From Limanda limanda (taxonomy: Eukaryota; Chordata; Actinopteri; Pleuronectiformes; Pleuronectidae): a stretch of 64,000 nucleotides of DNA. The notes under the pieces are model-generated. The model was given only the letters and a program-made list of their open reading frames with translations, ran no database searches and had not been told where the DNA came from. Every line of letters starts with the position of its first letter. Within the stretch, counting starts at the first letter, position 1. A program made the translations under genes and the position numbers. This document shows positions 1 to 10,883 of this stretch, piece by piece. The DNA lies in the NCBI RefSeq assembly GCF_963576545.1, contig NC_083638.1, positions 28,865,900-28,929,899 on the forward strand. Direction: 5' to 3'.

Positions 1-1646
1 GACGTGAAGGCTCGTCCTTTCCCAGAGGCACTGCTACAATAAGACCCCAGGCTGTTTGAGACAATGGGGCCTGTGTGATCTCTCAGCCAGACTCGGGATG
101 AGACGATGCCTTGCTTGCCAGTCCCATGGGAGGGTAGAGCCAGTGGTCATTGTTGACAGCTAATAGACAGCATCTTTCCACTTGCAGGCCCCCCAGCAGA
201 CTGTGTCATTTCAGGTTGCTTAATAACAACACTCTGGCCGGACCCACGCAGGAATTCTATCGAGAACAGCAGTTTGTTTGCGGATGAAAATCATTCCGCT
301 CACAAATCTCAAAAGCCAACACTGGGGGGTGATTGGATGAATGCAGCCAGTGAGCAAAGGCAGCATTCAGTGGGGGAAATTCAATATAACATATGAAAAG
401 AGAAACTGGTCATATGTCTGAATAGAGCAGAATAAGAAGCACGTCATTCAGAAGGAACAATAATACAGACGTTTTGCTTTTCTATGAGCGGAGCTAAGGC
501 ATACTGACAGCTAATAAACACGCCGACACACGGAGTGCAGAAAGACGAAGATTAACACTGTGCAGATCCACTTTTCAGCACATATTATAAATGCAGACAT
601 TGTGTTTTGAGTGAGTCAGATCAGTTTTAGAGATGATGTAACTGCTGTCATCTGGCTGACAGCTGGTCTAGTTTCCCGTTGGGATGAAGAACATGGGCTC
701 TTTGAGAGCGTACAGGGACAAAAACTGGCTTTGACCGAGTCGATGTCCTCGTTTGACTTTTCAGACTTTTCACGGCCTCAGTGACATCTATGAAAGACAT
801 ATGTAACATCTGTCCCATTATTGGTGGTCAAAATCCCAATATTATAATATATCAAGCATTAGCTGTAATGTTTTCAGAGTACCCAGCACTATCTGTGGTT
901 CCTGAGGAGCAGTCAGGCCACAATCGACATTTTCATCCCCTGCATGAAATAACAAAAGTCTTTCATCTACTCTGAGCAGAAGATATAGCACTTCAATAAT
1001 TTCCCTTCATCCATTTTACTTTTCTGGTGGTCTGAGAGAGAGCTACATTTTCACAACAGCATGTAAAATTCCCGAAAGTCATCGTCCAAAAGCCCCATGC
1101 CTACAGACCCCCCACAAAAAACAGCTGTGCTTTGACTCCAACATTATAATCCACTTTTCATGTGGAGGAAAGCAGAGTGAGAACTGAAGACAGAAATTAT
1201 TTTTAACGTCAGATCTTTTACTTCAGTCGCAAGATAAAATGTAAAAAAAAGAATAGAATTGTTCAAACAATAGGAAATAGAAAAGATAAAATAAATAAAA
1301 ATACAGAGAACATAATATGCACCTTTCACAACACATGGATATACTGGTTGGAGAGAAATGTCCTTGAGTGCAGTTGTACTGGATGATTGCAAGAGTATGT
1401 CTAGTGTATTTGTAAGGTAAACAATATAAATAAGAGTATAAAATGGTAGGGGTATAAATTCACAGTTGTGCACTAAATTGCTGTATTCTATATATAGTAT
1501 AATGATATAAGGATATATATATTATAATGTAATGTAAATAGTTTGAGATTCTTGCAGTTAAGTGTGTATTTCATGTGCTGTTTTTTTGCAGTTGTATTTT
1601 TCTCTGTGCCTTCAGTGTTTGTGTCCCCCCCTGTTTTTGTATGTGC

Positions 1647-1690
1647 AGTAGTAGTAGTACTAGTAGTAGTAATAGTAGTAGTAGTGTCAG
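1647..1690. repeat. (TAG)n microsatellite
   Basis: AGT/TAG trinucleotide run with two interruptions. Confidence 0.9.
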
Positions 1691-1845
1691 TGAGTGGCTC
1701 AGGCCAGAGTGTGATGGATCCTGGAGTGCGGGCAGAGGCGGGGGGAGAGGAGATGGAGGGTGGGAGGAAAAGGGCAGAGTGTTAGGTCAGGCTGATAGAG
1801 ATGTCAGCGCTGCTTCAGTAATCTTGTGACGCCTAAGAGACCGGC

Positions 1846-1850
1846 AAAAA

Positions 1851-1881
<31 letters not shown>

Positions 1882-2060
1882 AAAAGCAGGGAGGGAGCAG
1901 GGTCGGCTGAAAGACCAGCGGCTTGCTGACAGCAGAAACAGGGACCACCCCAACAACAGCAGCAGGGGATGCTGGGAGGGGAGGGAGGGAGGGCTGGGAG
2001 GGAGGGGAGGAGGGTGCAGTTTGGTCGTGGTGGGGGGGATGGGGGGTGGGGGGGCTGAGG
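1846..2060. repeat. polyA, (GA)n and G-run rich purine block
   Basis: An A run (from 1846) passes into (GA)n (1860-1880). Further on, 1974-2012 and 2029-2055 contain repeated GGGAGG and G7 runs. The G runs satisfy the simple four-run pattern for quadruplex formation. Confidence 0.85.
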
Positions 2061-2450
2061 AGGGAGTGAAGCTGCGGGGGGAGGCTGATCTTCAGTTACA
2101 CATTATAGCTGATAGTTAACCCTCCTCCTCTCTGCAATGTGTTGGAAACAGAGAGGTTGGCGAGCCAGTCGCCGCCACAGTGGAGGATTTAAGCCCTGTC
2201 TACCTCAGTTAACGTTTCCAGCAGACTGCAGCTCTCTCTTGGAGCACCCACTGCAATGTACCTAATGAACTACACGCCAGTGAGGACGCCACAGGAGATT
2301 AACGATCAGGAACATGGATTCTGAATAATGGAGCTTTCCTGCAAACGCCCTCTTTATACATATACAACCTCTCTTTTGATTTCAGGTTTAAATCTGACAT
2401 TAGAATATATATCCTTAGGTTAATAGTTTTCCTCAACAATCCACCCACAT

Positions 2451-2451
<1 letters not shown>

Positions 2452-2501
<50 letters not shown>
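2452..2501. repeat. (CA)n microsatellite
   Basis: About 48 bp of perfect CA. Confidence 0.97.
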
Positions 2502-2502
<1 letters not shown>

Positions 2503-2991
2503 TGTTTCCCGTGTTTTACATAGTAAAATCTCAGAGCAGAAACCCCATGTTGTGTATTTGAGTGTGAACGTGGAGCTTTGGCAGTCTACGGTTTAATGGC
2601 CGCTCCAGTAATGAAATGTGATTCAGGTGGTAGATGGATATCTGCAGTGAAACATCTCTTCTCATTTGCTGGCTGCTGCCCAGACATCGCCTTCCGCTCG
2701 CTTCGGCTGTAAAGTGTGATTTGCGGTGTTTGGCCTTTTGTCTGGAACGATTACGTTCACCATTAACAAGCTGTCTTCTGTTATTGTTCATATCAATTAG
2801 AGGTGGACAGTAATTTGAGCTGATGGTGGAGATGGTGCTGAGGGTTTGGTTTGGACGAGTATGGGGGACGATTAATGTCACAACAAAGTCCAGCTTCTGT
2901 TCCGATCTTCTTGTCCCCGCCTTCTCCAGCAGCAGCCTCACTGAAATGGATTCAGAAGGGGCTAAGACAATATATAAAGAATTATTATATT

Positions 2992-3054
2992 GCTACATAT
3001 ATGTAGTAGTTACAGGTTTCTTATCCTATTATTTGCCATAGAATGGCTGAAAAA
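2992..3054 (+). repeat. 63-bp dispersed repeat, copy 1 (partner at 8704)
   Basis: GCTACATATATGTAGTAGTT, ACAGGTTTCTTATCCTATTA and a following GCCATAGAATGGCTGAAAAA are about 90 percent identical to 8704-8766. Both are in the same orientation, 5.7 kb apart. Confidence 0.85.
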
Positions 3055-4523
3055 ATATTGTGAATTGTGAAAGTATTATTCATTTAGTACAATACATTAT
3101 ACACAAGAAAACCTGATTCTGACCGCCAGTAATGTCAAAAGATTAAATCTAGCTTATTTAATTTATTTTAAGGTGTAATTGAATCTCACTTATTTTTTGA
3201 TAGTAATTTGAAAATGTTCTGCACCTTTAAATTAAAAAAAAAATGTAATTAAAATTCATAAGAAAAAGAATGGTACAATTTTAATTGCCACATACAGCTT
3301 TGTCTGCCCATGTGCAGACAGTTGCCTATGTTGGCGGCTTCCTTGTGCTCTCCCTTGTGTCGGTAAATCCTTGAAACAGACCATTAAAACCGGGACTTTG
3401 GTTAAGGAAGGAATTTATTACAACCAATGGTGTGTTATAAATGTACTTAATCACGGTTATGATTCATTTGAAACGTTTTTTTCTATCAGATGTGTGTTTT
3501 GATAAATTACCATTAGCTAAGGTTACAGTGGCTAACTTAGTTTAGTATAACTTTAGCAGAGACAGGGTCAGCGATCTGCAGCCTGGAAGGAGCCCTCCTC
3601 TATAGTTTGTTTGCAGAGTACAGAAATTCAACATTATCATCAGTGTTCTCAGGAGTGAGTAGAGGTCGTAATTTGGTGTGAGCAGACAATTTATCAAGCG
3701 CTAACATTAGCACAGTTAATGACGTAGTTGACCATTGTAGTAGAGAATAGGTTACACTTGGCAACTACTTTGACTTTTAATGCTTTAAATATATTCAAAG
3801 CAAGGACTTATTTTTACTCAATTAGAACATTTTGTATGGTACTTTTTACTTGAGTAAATTTTTGTCCATTTATCCATTATTCTTTTACTTAACTAAAATA
3901 TTTGCATATTTCCTCCACCTCTGGTCACAACGAATCCCGACCTACAGGACCTGGTCTTCGAAGGTCATGTGTTTAGAGACCACGAAGTCTGAACCTAATT
4001 GTTGCAGCCATTTTGAGATGTCTGACTATTCATGTCACCCTTTTAGTTATGTACTCCTCACTTTGTTTTGTCTTCAGTGTTCTTGGCCATATTTTCCTCT
4101 AGAAAAGTGATTTGTCAGTGGTGCACAATGAATCCTGGGATAAGTTGGCCCATAGAGGATCCACTCATTGGATTCTCTCTTGCTTGGAAATTGAAGGATA
4201 CATTTACAAGGAACCTTGAAATGAGACAGCCCAGTCACGCTGCTGTCGTCCAATCATTCTTCAAATGCAGCCCCCAAAGGACGCAGCCCTGGAATTGGGA
4301 CACAGCTTATGTAAAAAAAGACATGGCCATCTTACTTTAAAAAGCACCAGTGCTTTGGCACTGCCGTACACAGAAATACATATTATTTGTCAAAGCACAG
4401 CAGGAGAGAAATCAGAGAAAGAACTGAACAACAGAACAGTCAATGCATGTGCGCTTTAACCATATCCATCCTTGAGTTGGGATTTTTGATTTTTGAACTT
4501 GTTTGTATTTCTACATTTTTCAG

Positions 4524-5375
4524 TAGAAGGGTTGCAAAATTCCGGGAATATTAAAAGTTGGTAACTTTCCATGGGAATTAACGGGAATTACCGGGTATAT
4601 ATGGGAATATAGGGGAATTAACGGGAATTAACGAAATTAACGGGAATAAACTGGAAATGTTGAGGATAATTTATACTAACTGTATTAACCTTTATCATAT
4701 TCAGACATAAATATAAACATTTTGTTTTGTCATAGGCTGATTTGAGCCCTGAGGAAACTTTGGGGACTTGACTATACGCTTCTGCATCGTTGTGTCATTC
4801 TTAACATAGGTCTTTGCACAGTTTTTGCAAATGTACACAGCCTTTCCTACGTTGGATGGGGTGAAATGCCTCCACACATGAGATAGTGCACGTGGCATTG
4901 TTCTGTAGAATAAGATGAGAAAAAAGTTTGTAAAAAAACACTAATGCAATGCCAGAGATATAAATAGTTAGCCAAACAATTGGAATCGTCTGTAAAAAAT
5001 ATTTTATAATTGATGGATAAATGTATGGAAATAGGCTAGATGAACAAATGAATGAACAATCCTCAATCAGCATGCTAATATATTTTCCCCAGTGATATCA
5101 TCGAAACTTACCTGACTAGTCCTGCACACTACAGCAGGCCTCAATAGCCCTGCTGTAGTGTGCAGGATGCTGGGAATTATCTGTGCATGTGATGGAAGAA
5201 TGCACAGTGGAGGGTTGAAACTCAACGTGCAGCGTGTGCTGCATTCCATACATCTTTAAAATAGAGTCTTGAATAATGTTTTTATTGCTCAGCGTTTAAT
5301 TTGCGTTTTTTTTTTTTTGTTTGTTTTTTTTCAAAATTCCCGGGCTTAACTTCCCATGGAAACTTTCCGGAACTA
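4524..5375 (-). mobile_element. decayed hAT-like DNA transposon with BED zinc-finger remnant
   Basis: The left end (from about 4524) has GGGTTGCAAAATTCCGGGAA followed by an array of GGGAATTAAC-type subrepeats (4574-4646). The right end (5332-5373) carries the inverted inner version, AATTCCCGGGCTTAACTTCC and ATGGAAACTTTCC. The outermost right terminus is missing. On the minus strand, 4701-4898 reads a decayed BED finger (HVWRHFT, then YICKNCAKTY). The first Cys pair is present and the final His pair is lost. No full transposase remains. The hAT assignment is from the BED motif and terminal style. Confidence 0.7.
5120..5167. repeat. 19-bp perfect inverted repeat (hairpin) inside the hAT remnant
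   Basis: The arms 5120-5138 (TCCTGCACACTACAGCAGG) and 5149-5167 are perfect complements around a 10-base spacer. The arms lie between the BED remnant and the right terminus. Confidence 0.95.
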
Positions 5376-5939
5376 AATTAAATTCAGATAACTAAAATGA
5401 ATAAAATGTTTCTAGTGGAGATGCCTGCAGCCAATAAATAGCGAGCTGGTATCAGGGACTATCGTCTGAAGCTATCGTCTGTACACAACCAAAGGTGTGT
5501 CTATGTTAGCTCCACTGTGGCCCACCACTGTCCATACCTGAATGGACCCACAAATTCCTCGGAGTGACACATCCCGTCTCCAGCTTGATCCCAACACTGC
5601 TTTAATTTATACTTCTAGACTTTGTAGTTTTTAATCAGTTTAAATAAAGTTTAAATGTATATTTGCTGTTGCCATGTGGGCTGAATACAACAGTGCTCTA
5701 TGTTAGATACCAATTATGAAAAGACTTAATACTGTTTGTAATGATACTGAGTGATCATAGAGTTGGAGGGTCAAATAACGGCTGTCAATGTAAATTCCTT
5801 GCTGGACTTGGGTAGAAGGGAAACAATGAATTCAGAGGTTCTTCTACCAGAATAAATAAAATGTTAATGAATGATTTCCACCTATAAAAGTAAGTAGAAT
5901 TAGGATCATCTACATCTGCACATTGAAATAAAGTTTACA

Positions 5940-5977
<38 letters not shown>

Positions 5978-6469
5978 GTGCATTACTAATGCACTATAAT
6001 TTAATTTATTTTCCTTGACAAATACCTTAAACGTAATAATAGATATACATAATACAAACACAAAGCAAAGTCCAACTGTATGATAATTGGTCCTCATGTC
6101 CAGGTTGTAATCAGAGGAGCGTTAACTGTTAAAAGGAAAAAGGAAAAAAAAAGACTTTACTTACGTAAACATTCAAAGGAGATTTACCTTTTTCAGCCCA
6201 AAGCAGTTTCTGTATTTATTTCTTATACAAGAAGATAAAAACATGTGTATTGTTCCAGAAACAGCGCAGAAAGTAGTTGCTCCTAAATGTTTACGTAAAC
6301 TCAGAGCTCCTTTCATCTTGATTATAGTGATAGCGTGTGTATAGATCTTATTAAGTAAATAGAGGTGAAAGTTTAATAGTGGAGGGAGGCTTCAAATAAA
6401 ATGAGAGGGGAGGTCCCTGATTCACTGTTTGAGAATTATCACCTTGTCTTGGATTAGATTTACTTTGTA
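5376..6469. other. gene-free AT-rich spacer
   Basis: Apart from the AAT microsatellite, nothing recognisable. Confidence 0.7.
5940..5977. repeat. (AAT)n microsatellite
   Basis: About 37 bp of ATA/AAT repeat. Confidence 0.96.
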
Positions 6470-6850
6470 GACCAGGGCCTGCAGAAGCATGCCCACACTG
6501 GTGCTGATTTCAGTGTGGATGATTGATCCTGCTGTACTGTGGCATTAATAACACCTCATACATGGGCAGCAGTCCAGTGCTGGAGCCTCCTCCTCCTCCT
6601 GCCCCCTCCCTCGTCTTTGCCCGCGCTGCAGAGAGGGCTGCAGGATGCCCGTCAGTGGCAGGGCTCACATAATGACTTATTGATATGAAAGGATGCTGAG
6701 TGACCCCTGAGTGCATTAGCATGCCAGCTATTGGCAGTGCCACTGCTTTACCACTCAGAGCTTTGCTAATGCAATTACCTGTAGGTGACCTGTACACACA
6801 GGTTCTTCTGCTGACACTATGTTGCTGTTTGTGCATCTTCGCCTTCATCT
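6470..6850. promoter_or_regulatory. candidate regulatory block with inverted TGCATTAGCA / TGCTAATGCA
   Basis: Unique, GC-balanced sequence amid AT-rich DNA. It holds two 10-bp POU/homeodomain-like motifs (6712-6721, 6764-6773) in inverted arrangement and an intervening TTGGCAGTGCC. Conserved-element status is inferred from sequence character only. Confidence 0.3.
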
Positions 6851-6911
6851 TCTCCTTCGTCTTTTCTTAAAAGACACCAGTATCTTAAAAAATTAAGAGT
6901 GCCTCACTTAT

Positions 6912-6950
6912 CAAACACCTCTAACTAGAATAGCTAGTTAGAGGTGTTTG
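6912..6950. repeat. 17-bp perfect inverted repeat (short hairpin)
   Basis: The arms 6912-6928 (CAAACACCTCTAACTAG) and 6934-6950 are perfectly complementary around a 5-base loop. The right arm abuts a dispersed-repeat copy starting with GGATCCGC. Confidence 0.95.
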
Positions 6951-6954
6951 GAAA

Positions 6955-7075
6955 TCCTGGATCCGCTCCCTAATCTGCAGCAGAATTTCAGAGGTTCTTC
7001 CCTGACCCATCCACCAGGCTCAATCCGTTCAGTTGTTTTTGTGTAATCTTGCTTATAAACAAACAAAGGAACAGG
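6955..7075 (-). mobile_element. dispersed teleost repeat A, copy 1
   Basis: Contains the diagnostic run CATCCACCAGG, CCGTTCAGTTGTTTTTGTGT and AATCTTGC followed by AAACAAACAAA. The same order is found at 9436-9500 and, inverted, at 42110-42200 and 52740-52800. It is a common fish interspersed repeat. I think it is non-LTR-retroelement derived, but I cannot name the family with certainty. Confidence 0.65.
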
Positions 7076-7125
7076 GGTGCTGTTGAGCTGTTGAAGGTCT
7101 TGCTGTTCTGGGTTTGTACCCTCAT

Positions 7126-7195
7126 GGTTGAATGCACCTATTGTAAGTCACTTTGGATAAAAGCGTCAGCTAAATGAAATGTAAAGTAATGTAAT
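7126..7195 (+). mobile_element. V-SINE/L2-type 3' tail
   Basis: TTGTAAGTCACTTTGGATAA followed by AAGCGTCAGCTAAATGAAAT is the conserved tail shared by fish V-SINEs and their partner LINE. No tRNA-related head with A and B boxes was recognised upstream, so this is a fragment. Confidence 0.7.
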
Positions 7196-7649
7196 GGCTG
7201 ACAACAGAACCTTCTTGGCTTAGATATAAATGGTTTACAAAGCTCAGATTTTCAACTGAAAGGTTCTCACTTTGCTGTTTTTGTTAACTTCTATGTGTGG
7301 TTTATTTGCCAGATTTCCTCAGTGTGCAGCCAAACACATTTTTGAAACATGCTACAGTGACTGTAGACTGACATGCATCTAATGCATCTTTAGTTTTCAG
7401 ATAAGGCTCAAAAAACACATTTCAATTTAAGGTTTGTGGATGACTCTCCAATATATATTTATATTGATATAACCACATGTAGATGTGGTTTACAGATATG
7501 TTTTTGAATGATGTTTTGTCCCTGATGTGACAATAACAACAAAAGAATTCCCTCATGTTACCCGCTTGACATCCTCATACATCGAGATGAAAAACATTTC
7601 TAACTGGGCCAAAGAAATAATTCAAGGGGGCTTGGAAGAGAGAGAGAGA

Positions 7650-8035
7650 GGAGGTGGCTGCTGCTAGATTTCCAGCATGTCCCCATGCGACAGTCCTTCG
7701 CCCAGGGCCGCCCAACACAGCGACATTGTGTGCCTGTCATAACTGCCCTTCAACGGCAGATGAAGCTGTCAGTAGGACGATGACTTTATTCTGACAGCTG
7801 CTCCGCCTTCTCTCTTCAGAGCTTTGCAAATAAATATGTTGGGTTTCAATGCTGCCAAGCCAGACGTTGGACAGTGGGTCAGGGGGCCAAACGCAGTGCA
7901 AAGGCATTCCCTTCCCCTCGTAACCTGCTCTCAATGAGCCTGCTCACCTCGCCAGGGCAGCCATTCAGCATGAGCCATCCAATGGGCCCCGGGGCCCCAG
8001 ATCTCACACACACTGCCCGCCCAGGGGAATTCTGA
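7650..8035. promoter_or_regulatory. candidate regulatory block
   Basis: Non-repetitive, GC-richer block containing TTTGCAAATAAATATG and several CTGTCA/TGACAG motifs (MEIS/TGIF-like). It resembles vertebrate conserved noncoding elements in texture. No coding signal. Confidence 0.25.
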
Positions 8036-8040
8036 GAGCC

Positions 8041-8041
8041 C

Positions 8042-8072
<31 letters not shown>

Positions 8073-8116
8073 CATGACAGCCATCACTATCTCTCCCTCT
8101 CTCTCTCTCTCTCTTG
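8041..8116. repeat. (CT)n microsatellite, two blocks
   Basis: CT blocks at 8041-8064 and 8091-8116, separated by 26 bp. Confidence 0.95.
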
Positions 8117-8703
8117 TCTCTGTGCATCGCCAGAGAGCCAAAAATATCCTGTGCAGAGAGAGCCACGTATACACTGAAGAGTTCAAACCAGCGATGACAG
8201 AATGTGATTCAGTCTGATGAGGATGAAATGATTTTCCCTTGCTGACTCACCGTGACAAGAAATACAGTATTTATTTATAAGGTTTGGCCTGGTGAGACTT
8301 CATCATGCAGCTAACAGAGAGGCCCTGCTTTATGTTTTGCTGTGTGAATGGAGCTGACAGATCATCTGCACAGTGAGATCCGCTGGACTGTTTAACACTC
8401 TAAATCACGACACAATTTATTTCAGCTGTTTAATAAGGGGTTTCACAGTGAGTAATACAAAGTGAAAAATCTGCAACATTTTAGATTAAATAACATGAAA
8501 TTAAAAGTACCTTTAGTAGAGTTTATATCATGGCAAATAAAGACTGATCTTATATCCAAGCCTCTGTGTGGTATCAGAATTAAACAGAAACACTAATAAA
8601 TAAAGAATGTTACTCAGTAGAGCCTCAGCCCTTCACCATGCACCAACAGCACAACCCTTAAATTCAAACAAGGCTTGTAGCTGAGACCACATTATGCTTC
8701 TCA

Positions 8704-8766
8704 GCTACATATATGTAGTAGTTACAGGTTTCTAATCCTATGTGTTGCCATACAATGGCTGAAAAA
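8704..8766 (+). repeat. 63-bp dispersed repeat, copy 2 (partner at 2992)
   Basis: Same block as 2992-3054 with a few substitutions (TAATCCTATGTGTTGCCATA for TTATCCTATTATTTGCCATA). Downstream flanks diverge at once, so this is a bounded shared unit rather than a large duplication. Confidence 0.85.
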
Positions 8767-8794
8767 AACTATTCAGTAAAAAACTCATGTTTTG

Positions 8795-9510
8795 TATTTG
8801 GATCTGCACAGAATTGCACACATTTATAAACATAAGTTCTATACATATTTCTGAACTTTTTCAGCATTATTTACAAATATTTCTCTGAGAAATCAATACA
8901 AATGTACAAACACATCTTTATACTAAGTTCTGTATTTTAAGTCCAGTAGTTTTTGCTGAATACTCTTAGTAAACAAACAAATGCAGATGAAAACATAACC
9001 TGCTTAGCTTAGGTAATTTATATGAGAATGACTCACTCCCACAAAAGCCCCATATTATCTTGATAGAACTCAAACCTCCAACAAAAGGCCCTATCTCGCA
9101 ATTTTAAAGAAATCCCTGGATCCGCCCCTTTGTCCGGATATCGGCGCTAACATTTGTTACCGTACAGCAGCTGAATAAAGCTTTAACAAATCCACTAGAT
9201 CCAGATTTTTATTTTGATCTGCACCAAATTGCACAAACTCATAAATATCAGCCTGTTTAATAGTCCAAATTGTTTTGTTTTCATCAAGCTTCATGAATTG
9301 TCGCTAGGGAAACAGGGAAAATGTCCAAAAAGCCTATCTCACAATGTTAAAGAAAGAGAAAATTAGGTCTTTATCTGCCCCTTTGTGCAGATTGACACTA
9401 ACATGTATTGGGTTCTTTCTTGGCCCATGTTCCATCTTTCCACCAAGTTTCATGGAAATCGGTTCAGTTGTTTTTGCATAATCCTGCTGACAAACAAACA
9501 AAACAACCAA
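8795..9510 (-). mobile_element. dispersed teleost repeat A, two head-to-tail partial copies
   Basis: Two partial copies in the same orientation: about 8795-8995 and 9040-9510. Both contain a GATCTGCAC..AATTGCACA block. The second has CCTATCTCGCAATTTTAAAG and CCTATCTCACAATGTTAAAG blocks, GGATCCGCCCCTTTGT, and ends CCACCAAGTTTCATGGAAAT plus CGGTTCAGTTGTTTTTGCAT. Inverted relative to the copy at 42110. Confidence 0.65.
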
Positions 9511-10341
9511 CCCTCCAAAAACAGTGATGTGCATATAATATCAGCTTGTTTATTGCATTACTTGGACTCCATATTGGCCACATTTCCTGTATGTGTGCTT
9601 CTATAAATATTGTGAAGTGTGTCAGCATAAATGAAAGAATACACCAAAATGTTCATCAGCGTTTTCATGATTTTTGATACACATTCCCAATTTTTTTTCT
9701 TCAGTGAGCTCAACCCAAACCCGATTCCTGTGTTGGGTCAGCCATGTCATATTCATTTTTTTATGCCTATTGTTTCCTCTCAGATACATTCCTCCAAACA
9801 CTGAGAGGCCGGCAAGAGAAGCATCTCTCTGGAGAGCCAGCTATGTGAAGCTCAAATGCACAACACTGGATACAAAAAAAAAATGGCTCAGAGCAAAAAC
9901 ATCACAGTCAATATTCTGTAAAACTGCAACAGCGAAATTGTTTCTTTTCCCTTTATATTTTATTTCTATGTGTTTTCACCATTTTATGAAAACATCAACA
10001 CTGACAATTCACACCATGACCTCTGCTGCAGCTTTAAACCCCAATCCACATGGATGAAGCTTAATTTAACATTGTGAAATTAATATTTAATTTTTTACTT
10101 AAAATTGTTTGCTCTCCTACAGATGTTAAAAAGAAAAAATCCAATCGTGGATGTGAGAGAAAAACAAATCCTGGAACCCACTATTTTAAGTACATTTCAC
10201 TTAGTCTCCTATTATATAACAGCTTACAGCCTCCCATTACATAACACATCTAAAGGGAGATACTTTGCACGCAAACCCATTGCACAAACTGGTGGATTAA
10301 AATTAATTTCCCCTAATTTGTGTAGACATCTTGGACTTCAG

Positions 10342-10369
10342 GGTTCAAAGGTCAAGGTCACTGTGACCT
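10342..10369. promoter_or_regulatory. composite nuclear-receptor motif: DR1, DR0 and IR3
   Basis: GGTTCA-A-AGGTCA (10342-10354) is a DR1. The second half-site abuts another AGGTCA (10355-10360). That one pairs with TGACCT at 10364-10369 as a perfect AGGTCA-ctg-TGACCT inverted repeat. Motif presence is certain; binding is inferred, and similar strings occur in some fish repeats. Confidence 0.5.
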
Positions 10370-10870
10370 CAATAAACACGTTTATGGATACAATTTAAAA
10401 ATGTAAAGTGCTAATTATAAAAGAAGACAGTTAGTACTTTTTATGAAATTCATAACATGAAGTGTGGAGAATTATGGATGTGAACTGTCACTTGAGCGGT
10501 TGGTGGTGGTGCACGATCATGAGGTGATGAGTCTCTAAGAATCCGAGATGAGCTGAGGCTGCAGCAGTTTATTGTCACGAACTTGTAAAAGTTTAACAAC
10601 ATTCAAGCTGTTTATTTTTTACACTCTCAGGTTGCAAAGCTGCATATTGTATTGCATTTTCTCTCACTTTAAAATAGATTTTCGCTCCACCCCCATCCCA
10701 TATGTCCCAGCAAAAAAAGTCCTAAGCAATAAGAAAATAAAACATCTGAAACATCAACAACTCTTGAATTAAAACAAGTTACATTTGAGTCATTAAGCTT
10801 ATTTACACATCCGCACTCTCCAATTTCCTCAACAGCGAGATCACAAACAACTGGTAGTCAGGAGATCAAG

Positions 10871-10883
10871 GGGTCAGAGGTCA
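10871..10883. promoter_or_regulatory. DR1 motif GGGTCA-G-AGGTCA
   Basis: A one-base-spaced direct repeat of nuclear-receptor half-sites, the spacing favoured by COUP-TF, HNF4 and RXR dimers. About 8.4 kb beyond the nr2f2 stop codon. Confidence 0.45.

Larger units (their letters stand above)
1..4523. other. gene-free DNA, left edge
   Basis: No exon recognised. It holds the TAG, GA/G and CA tracts and repeat copy 2992-3054. Bases 80-330 are unique and include GTCATTGTTGACAGCTAATA, which combines SOX-like and MEIS-like motifs. Confidence 0.7.

Noticed and set aside
4701..5249. A functional BED zinc-finger gene
   Set aside because: Only the first part of the finger is readable, stops interrupt it, and it lies between transposon-type inverted termini. 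It is best read as a decayed transposase.
8041..8116. CRISPR-like alternation of repeats and spacers
   Set aside because: These are plain dinucleotide runs in a vertebrate genome. No spaced direct repeats of CRISPR type exist anywhere in the window.
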